This document shows positions 31,835 through 36,057 of a stretch of DNA of 36,057 bases, piece by piece. Under the pieces are notes generated by a model. It had not been told where the DNA came from. It did not search any database and saw only the letters and a program-made list of their open reading frames with translations. A program made the position numbers and the translations under genes. Numbering within the stretch: position 1 is the first letter of the stretch; each line of letters begins with the position of its first letter. Source of the DNA: an uncultured Blautia sp. (lineage in GTDB: Bacteria; Bacillota; Clostridia; Lachnospirales; Lachnospiraceae); contig CALWHD010000040.1 of assembly GCA_944380235.1 (NCBI GenBank), positions 1 to 36,057 of the forward strand. The letters are read 5' to 3'.

Positions 31835-32074
31835 TGCCTCCGGCTGCTTCAGCAGCAATGCCTGATACATACGGATACGTCCATAAGTGTCATTACATTC
31901 ATCTTCGCTGACGATCTCTTTCATGGCATCCGCCAGATCCTGGTACTTCCATGGGCGGTCTTTATTTGCGAGATACTTATAGAAACCTTGACGGCTGACG
32001 CCAAGCATATGACAATAAAATGCGGTTTTCCCTTTGATCCTGCCGTCCTCTGTCTTAAGTGCCAGAAAGGTCAT
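31834..32074 (-). pseudogene. IS3-family transposase OrfB fragment
   Basis: The minus-strand frame starts MTFLALKTEDGRIKGKTAF and continues through CHMLGVSRQGFYKYLANKD, KYQDLADAMKEIVSEDECND and YGRIRMYQALLLKQPE, the N-terminal HTH_21 part of IS3 OrfB. The DDE integrase domain is gone: after about residue 80 the frame runs into the reverse complement of the IS30 fragment. Its ATG overlaps the OrfA stop (ATGA), and an A5 run (plus-strand T5 at 32082-32086) just before it fits the usual -1 frameshift signal. Confidence 0.85.
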
Positions 32075-32307
32075 TCTCTGGTTTTTGCTGACTTCCGACG
32101 GCTGGCGGCGAAAAAAGCACTGGCTCCTTCCAGAAACTCGTTTTCTTCCTTGAGCCGACGTATTTCCTTTTCCTGCTCCTTGACACGCTTACGCAGTAAG
32201 GTAATCTCTTCTGAGAGACTCATTGCGCTGGCAGGGGTATGGGAACCTTCCCCGATATCCAGCTTTACTGCTTGTATTTTATATTCATGGTCATATTTAC
32301 GTGCCAC
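32071..32307 (-). pseudogene. IS3-family transposase OrfA with internal deletion
   Basis: From GTG 32307, behind an AAGGAGG site, it reads VARKYDHEYKIQAVKLDIGE and then a leucine-zipper-like helix (EEITLLRKRVKEQEKEIRRL, KEENEFLEGASAFFAASRRK). In intact relatives about 35 residues holding the helix-turn-helix lie between the AVKL and the GxGSxTP segments; here they are joined directly, so the DNA-binding motif appears deleted in frame. Together with the truncated OrfB, the element cannot be active. The element's outer end is probably near 32361-32381. Confidence 0.75.
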
Positions 32308-32383
32308 TTTGAGTACCTCCTTATTCTGTTGATTATATCTCAAATCCTTGAGAATGGGGTGTCAACTTTTTTTATACCACATC

Positions 32384-32428
32384 AAAAGGCAGACTCTACG
32401 TTATCTGGTGCGAGTCTGCCTTTTCATA
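32384..32428. terminator. Bidirectional terminator-like hairpin
   Basis: AAAAGGCAGACTC (32384-32396) pairs perfectly with GAGTCTGCCTTTT (32412-32424). A and T tracts on both sides allow termination in both directions. It lies just outside the IS3 remnant and downstream of the truncated XRE gene. Confidence 0.8.
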
Positions 32429-32463
32429 TCTGATATCAATTCAAATCCAATTCTGTAGAAATC

Positions 32464-32559
32464 TCAAGCAAAACTCAAGTAAAACTTTTCCTGTGTCAGT
32501 CCTTTACCTTCTCTGCCTTTCCGGATAAATGCACCCAACTGTTCTTTTGTATATTCCAT
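32464..32559 (-). pseudogene. Stop-truncated XRE-family regulator
   Basis: Too short for ordinary ORF lists. On the minus strand GGAGGTG precedes an ATG at 32559 that opens MEYTKEQLGAFIRKGREGKG and LTQEKFYLSFA before TGA. This is the first helix and part of the second helix of a Cro/CI-type HTH (xxLGxxIRxxRxxxGLTQExx). The rest of the HTH is missing. It sits next to IS scars, so the truncation probably came from an insertion or deletion. An inverted repeat around its start (32560-32600) looks like its operator. Confidence 0.55.
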
Positions 32560-32600
32560 CTTGTGTAATCACCTCCATGATACACAGTGTATTACACAAG
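32560..32600. promoter_or_regulatory. Nested palindromes upstream of the XRE remnant
   Basis: CTTGTGTAAT (32560-32569) and ATTACACAAG (32591-32600) are perfect 10-bp inverse repeats. Within them TACACAGTGTA (32581-32591) is a perfect palindrome. The ribosome binding site lies in between. The layout fits an autoregulatory operator of a Cro-like repressor. Confidence 0.55.
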
Positions 32601-32775
32601 ATATGAGGAGACTTTAAAAGACGAGGCAGAATGGCTGATGGCAGGGGGGGATTTAAATAATAGGCATATAGACAAAGCCGGAAGATTACAAAACATGGGA
32701 AACTATGAACGGTAATCTGGCTGCCCAGAGTTATAACGGAATGCAGAAAATCAGGCAGAAACTTGCAAGCCTCAG
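32601..32775 (+). pseudogene. Broken ORF next to the XRE remnant
   Basis: One frame reads YEETLKDEAEWLMAGGDLNN and RHIDKAGRLQNMGNYER to a stop near 32713; the neighbouring frame then reads NLAAQSYNGMQKIRQKLASL to a TGA. Both parts have the look of one helical, charged protein split by a frameshift. There is no start at the left end. Family unknown. Confidence 0.3.
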
Positions 32776-32791
32776 GTATTCATGATAGTAT
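32763..32791 (+). promoter_or_regulatory. Candidate promoter of the sugar-kinase operon
   Basis: TTGCAA (32763-32768), 17-base spacer, TAGTAT (32786-32791); four of six matches in each box, 41 bases before the start codon. Confidence 0.4.
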
Positions 32792-32832
32792 GGAAAAAGA
32801 AAATAAATACGGGATGTATACAGGAGGCAGTT

Positions 32833-34194
32833 ATGAAGATACTGGGAATCGATCTGGGGACCACTACCATCAGCGGGGCAGTCATAGACAGAGAAACGGG
32901 AAAAAACTGCCGGAGCGTTACAATAGAAAATAATACGTTTCTTCCTTCCGGAAACTGCTGGGAAAAAATACAAGATGCAGAAGCTGTCACGGAGAAAGCA
33001 AAGAAACTTGTGGACCGGCTTCTGGAAGAAGAGGGTTCTGTCTGCGCTGTGGGGATTACCGGACAGATGCATGGGATCCTTTATACAGACGAAAAAGGAA
33101 ACAGTGTCAGTCCGCTGTATACCTGGCAGGATGGCAGGGGAAACCTGCCCTGTTTTGAAGGGAAAAGCGCCTGTGAGCGGATAGAAGAAATCTGCGGGGA
33201 AAAAGTCAGTTCCGGCTATGGGCTCGTAACCCATTATTATCAGGTCAGGACCGGACAGATGCCGGAAAAAGCCAGGAAAATCTGTACCATCGGAGACTAT
33301 CTGGCAATGCGGCTGACTGGAAGAAAGGAGCCTTTGCTCCACAGCAGCAGCGGAGCAAGTCTGGGGTTTTATGACCCGCAGCAGAGAGCGTTTAGGAAAA
33401 ACTGCCTGACAAAGTGCGGCATAGATCTTTCTATTCTTCCTAGGATTACAAAAGACGTTACCTTTTGCGGTACCTATAAAAATCTGCCGGTATGTACTGC
33501 CATAGGAGACAACCAGGCAGGTTTCTTAGGTTCTGTGGAGAATTTTGAGCATTCAGTGCTGGTAAATGTAGGAACAGGAAGCCAGGTTTCCGTTTATTCT
33601 GCGAAGTATTTTACAGCACCGGGGATTGAAGTGCGGCCCTTTGACAAAGACTCTTATCTTTTAGTGGGAGCGCCCCTTTGCGGAGGCCGTGCCTATGCTG
33701 TTCTGGAACATTTTTTCAGAGAATATGGAGAAGCTATGGGAATCACAGATGTGGATCATTACAGGATTATGGAACGCCTGCTGGAAAAAGAAGTTCGGCA
33801 TTCTTCTTTAAAAGTCACCACAACGTTTTCCGGAACAAGGGAAGATCCGGAAAAAAGGGGAAAGATTGAGCAGATCAGTACGGAGAATTTCACTCCGGGA
33901 AATTTAATCCTGGGCGTTCTGGAGGGAATGGCACAGGAGCTGTATGATTTGTATCGTACTATAGAGGCGGGAACAGAAACTGCCCCTCAAATACTTGTGG
34001 CATCAGGAAACGGAATGCGGAAAAACAAATATTTGAGAGAGATTGTCAGCCGGCGCTTTTCTATGGATCTTATTTTATCTCAGGGTCAGGAAGAGGCTGC
34101 TCGGGGAGCTGCCAGAGCAGCTTTGCGGATACTGGAAAAAGAGGAGAAGAAGAAAAGGGAAAATGGCAGACAGAAACCGGAGGAGAATAGATGA
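32833..34194 (+). CDS. FGGY-family carbohydrate kinase, sedoheptulokinase-like
   Basis: A 453-residue sugar kinase of the hexokinase/actin fold. Seen are the phosphate-1 loop ILGIDLGTTTISGAVID at the N-terminus, GITGQMHGILY and TWQDGRGNL of the sugar site, GDNQAGFLGS, the phosphate-2 loop VNVGTGSQVSVY, and the adenosine motif VASGNGMRKN. The GQMHG and TWQDGR blocks and overall pattern match sedoheptulokinases better than xylulokinase or glycerol kinase, but substrate assignment is tentative. The AGGAGG site lies before ATG 32833; the frame opens earlier at 32782 without a good site. Its stop overlaps the start of a response regulator gene (ATGA), an unusual partnership. Confidence 0.85.
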   Translation: MKILGIDLGTTTISGAVIDRETGKNCRSVTIENNTFLPSGNCWEKIQDAEAVTEKAKKLVDRLLEEEGSVCAVGITGQMHGILYTDEKGNSVSPLYTWQDGRGNLPCFEGKSACERIEEICGEKVSSGYGLVTHYYQVRTGQMPEKARKICTIGDYLAMRLTGRKEPLLHSSSGASLGFYDPQQRAFRKNCLTKCGIDLSILPRITKDVTFCGTYKNLPVCTAIGDNQAGFLGSVENFEHSVLVNVGTGSQVSVYSAKYFTAPGIEVRPFDKDSYLLVGAPLCGGRAYAVLEHFFREYGEAMGITDVDHYRIMERLLEKEVRHSSLKVTTTFSGTREDPEKRGKIEQISTENFTPGNLILGVLEGMAQELYDLYRTIEAGTETAPQILVASGNGMRKNKYLREIVSRRFSMDLILSQGQEEAARGAARAALRILEKEEKKKRENGRQKPEENR

Positions 34195-34859
34195 AGAAAA
34201 AAATTGCTGTTATAGAGGATGATCCTGTGATCCAGAAAGAACTGCAGACACTTTTGGAAGGAAATGGATATGAAACAGCGGCTGTAACAGATTTTTCCAA
34301 TGCCGCAGATCAGGTGAAACAAATAGATCCTCATCTGGTTCTTCTGGATATCCGTCTGCCCGGAGAAAGCGGGTTTTCTGTGTGTTCTAGAATTCGCAGT
34401 TTTTCCAGGCTTCCCATTATTTTTGTCACCAGCTGCAATACGGATATGGATGAATTAAACAGTATCATGCTGGGCGGGGATGCGTTTATCACAAAACCTT
34501 ACCACACTGCCATCCTTCTGGCTAAAATCGATTCTCTCATCAAAAGGGTATACCCCGAAGAGGGTACAGAGAGTCTTGCGTGGAAGGGTGCAGTGCTTCA
34601 TCTGGAGAGTAGCCGGCTGGAATATGAGGGAAGGTATGCGGAGCTTACGAAAAACGAGGTAAAGATACTTTATTATCTGTTCCGCCATGGGGGGACAATC
34701 TGTTCCCGGGCTGATATTATAGAATATCTCTGGGATAATCAGCTTTATGTCGACGATAATGCTTTAAGCGTGAACATTAACCGAATTCGCGAAAAGCTGT
34801 CCGGCCTGGGGATCAGGGACTTTATTAGAACAAAACATCGTCAGGGGTATACCATATGA
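34191..34859 (+). CDS. OmpR-family response regulator, BceR/VirR-like
   Basis: A 222-residue regulator: receiver acids E9-D10-D11, phospho-acceptor D53 (VLLDIRLPGESG), FVTSCNTDMDE and ITKPYHTAIL, followed by a winged helix (LTKNEVKILYYLFRHGG, LSVNINRIREKLS, TKHRQGYTI). The S/T residue in FVTSCN replaces the more usual TA(R/K). It is coupled by four-base overlaps both to the sugar kinase gene upstream and to the kinase gene downstream (34856-34859). Confidence 0.93.
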   Translation: MKKKIAVIEDDPVIQKELQTLLEGNGYETAAVTDFSNAADQVKQIDPHLVLLDIRLPGESGFSVCSRIRSFSRLPIIFVTSCNTDMDELNSIMLGGDAFITKPYHTAILLAKIDSLIKRVYPEEGTESLAWKGAVLHLESSRLEYEGRYAELTKNEVKILYYLFRHGGTICSRADIIEYLWDNQLYVDDNALSVNINRIREKLSGLGIRDFIRTKHRQGYTI

Positions 34860-35872
34860 ATGCAGGACAATACTGGAAAAACAGACTTCCTTTTCTGTGT
34901 GCGCAGCTCCTTGGCATGACGGCTCTTTCTGTGTTTCTTCTGATAAACGGGAACAGCAGGGATGTGACTGCAGCCATCCTGCTGGTGTGGCTCTTTGCTC
35001 TTGCTGTTTGTATGTTCTGCAGCTTTTATGTCAGGAAGAAAAGACTGGAACGTCTTCTTTCTCTGGCAGAAGATCTGGAGGAAAAATACCTGATTCCGGA
35101 AATCATCCAAAAACCTGCAGAGGCGGAAGAAGAAGTCTGGCATCGCCTTCTCAAGATGGCAGGCAGATCCATGCTGGAGCAGATTGGAGAGGTTAAGAGG
35201 GAGAGAAAGGAATACCGGGAATATATAGAACAGTGGATCCACGAGATTAAAACACCTATTACAGCCATGCAGCTTCTGTGCGAAAACCATCGTTCGGATT
35301 TTACCAGAGAGATCCTGGGGGAGCTGGAAAAAGTCAGCCGGTATACAGAGCAGACTCTTTATTATGCCAGGAGCGGACATACAGAAAAAGATTATTCCGT
35401 AAAGCCTGTGCGTCTGGAACAGGTGATCCACCAGTCTGTCACAGACAATAAATATCTGCTGTTAAAAAATCAGGTGTCTGTTGAGGTAGGGGAGTTTCCG
35501 TACCGGGTATATTCGGATGAGAAGTGGCTGAGATTTATTTTGAATCAGCTGATTGTAAATGCAGTAAAATACAAAAGCAGTGAGCCGGTACTGAAATTTT
35601 CCGGAGAAGAAGCAGGGGACACTGTCCGCCTGCGCGTGGAAGACAATGGCATAGGAATCGATTCGCAGGATCTGCCAAGAATTTTTGACAAAGGATTTAC
35701 AGGAAAAAACGGCAGAAAGGTGCAGAATTCTACCGGACTGGGGCTGTATCTGTGCAGGCGTCTGTGTGAAAAGCTGGGAATGGGAATTGAGGCAGAACCT
35801 CTGGAAAAAGGAACGGTATTTATCCTTTCTTTTTACAGAAATGATTATATTTATCAGGTGCAGGAGCAGTGA
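34856..35872 (+). CDS. BceS-like intramembrane-sensing histidine kinase
   Basis: A 338-residue kinase with two membrane helices (about 12-31 and 38-58) joined by a very short loop, the mark of intramembrane-sensing kinases that are switched by BceAB-type transporters. The phospho-acceptor is H129 in EQWIHEIKTPITAMQLL; ATPase motifs are NQLIVNAVKY, DNGIGIDSQDLPRIFDKGF and STGLGLYLCRRLCEKLG. An ABC ATPase gene starts 109 bases downstream, which completes a Bce-type detoxification module for peptide antibiotics. The actual stimulus is unknown. Confidence 0.93.
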   Translation: MNAGQYWKNRLPFLCAQLLGMTALSVFLLINGNSRDVTAAILLVWLFALAVCMFCSFYVRKKRLERLLSLAEDLEEKYLIPEIIQKPAEAEEEVWHRLLKMAGRSMLEQIGEVKRERKEYREYIEQWIHEIKTPITAMQLLCENHRSDFTREILGELEKVSRYTEQTLYYARSGHTEKDYSVKPVRLEQVIHQSVTDNKYLLLKNQVSVEVGEFPYRVYSDEKWLRFILNQLIVNAVKYKSSEPVLKFSGEEAGDTVRLRVEDNGIGIDSQDLPRIFDKGFTGKNGRKVQNSTGLGLYLCRRLCEKLGMGIEAEPLEKGTVFILSFYRNDYIYQVQEQ

Positions 35873-35887
35873 TCCCTGCGCCTTTTT

Positions 35888-35914
35888 CTTACAATTTTGT
35901 TAGAACTTTGTAAG
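35888..35914. promoter_or_regulatory. Candidate BceR-type operator before the ABC genes
   Basis: CTTACAA (35888-35894) and TTGTAAG (35908-35914) form a perfect 7-bp inverted repeat in the gap between kinase and ABC genes, where Bce-type regulators bind. It could also act as a weak hairpin. Confidence 0.5.
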
Positions 35915-35981
35915 GAAAAGAGATACAAATACCAGATGCAAGCGGATATGCTGTAATCATAGAAAAATGTGAGGTGAGTGT

Positions 35982-36057
35982 ATGAATGAGATATTAAGAC
36001 TGGAACATATCCAGAAATATTACGGTGGCCGGGGAAACCTTACAAAGGCGATACAGG
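35982..36057 (+). CDS. ABC transporter ATP-binding protein, 5' end only
   Basis: The window ends after 25 codons: MNEILRLEHIQKYYGGRGNL then TKAIQ. This is the start of an ABC ATPase (LxxxxIxKxYG followed by the pre-Walker A strand). Position after BceRS-type genes suggests BceA. GAGGTG lies 5 bases before ATG 35982. Confidence 0.8.
   Translation, partial: MNEILRLEHIQKYYGGRGNLTKAIQ

Noticed and set aside
32833-34194. Calling the FGGY kinase xylulokinase
   Set aside because: The sugar-site blocks look closer to sedoheptulokinase and no xylose genes are nearby; only the family level is safe.
1-36057. CRISPR arrays, tRNA or rRNA genes
   Set aside because: No regular spaced direct repeats and no tRNA or rRNA-like sequence noticed on reading.

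Overview
The window looks like a chromosomal segment of a Gram-positive gut clostridium, most likely a Lachnospiraceae member. The reasons are a HisZ-dependent short-form HisG, a folB-folK fusion, dense two-component/ABC modules of Firmicutes type, strong AGGAGG ribosome binding sites and moderate GC. This placement is inference; the window holds no rRNA marker. I saw no rRNA, tRNA or CRISPR array.

Bases 1-4000 are an accessory scar. It holds a 5'-truncated 2-hydroxyacyl-CoA dehydratase activator with a clean terminator, unrecognisable decayed sequence, a minus-strand DUF1801/DUF5655 gene pair, broken fragments of a mobilisation region (MobA/MobL-like), an intact chloramphenicol-acetyltransferase-like gene, and small broken ORFs. 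Bases 4118-11887 are a complete tightly coupled histidine operon, hisD-Z-G-C-B-H-A-F-I-E, with a near-consensus promoter, a structured leader and a strong terminator. A convergent GntR/ABC-2 exporter operon (11915-13809, minus) carries its own operator-like repeats. Divergent from it is a folate operon (14047-18137): folC, folE, an HD hydrolase, folP and folB-folK.

Bases 18311-20904 hold small stand-alone genes: a metallophosphoesterase with an extra C-terminal domain, a YccF membrane protein, a lipoprotein, a P-loop kinase-like protein and a small helical protein. These lead into a VanR/VanS-like two-component system followed by a PBP-type D-Ala-D-Ala carboxypeptidase (20914-23910). Next come a rhodanese/TtcA-like fusion, a minus-strand HD protein, and a two-component system with an FtsX-type ABC transporter (26083-31199).

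Bases 31350-32775 are a second scar: an IS30-family transposase fragment fused head-on to an IS3-family fragment, a stop-truncated XRE regulator with palindromic operator sequence, and a broken ORF. The window closes with an FGGY (sedoheptulokinase-like) kinase translationally coupled to a BceRS-type two-component system and the first codons of an ABC ATPase.

No single undescribed system stands out beyond doubt. The best candidates for new biology are the HD hydrolase in the folate operon, the metallophosphoesterase with its helical C-terminal extension, the rhodanese/PP-loop fusion, and the carboxypeptidase with an altered second active-site motif beside VanRS-like regulators.
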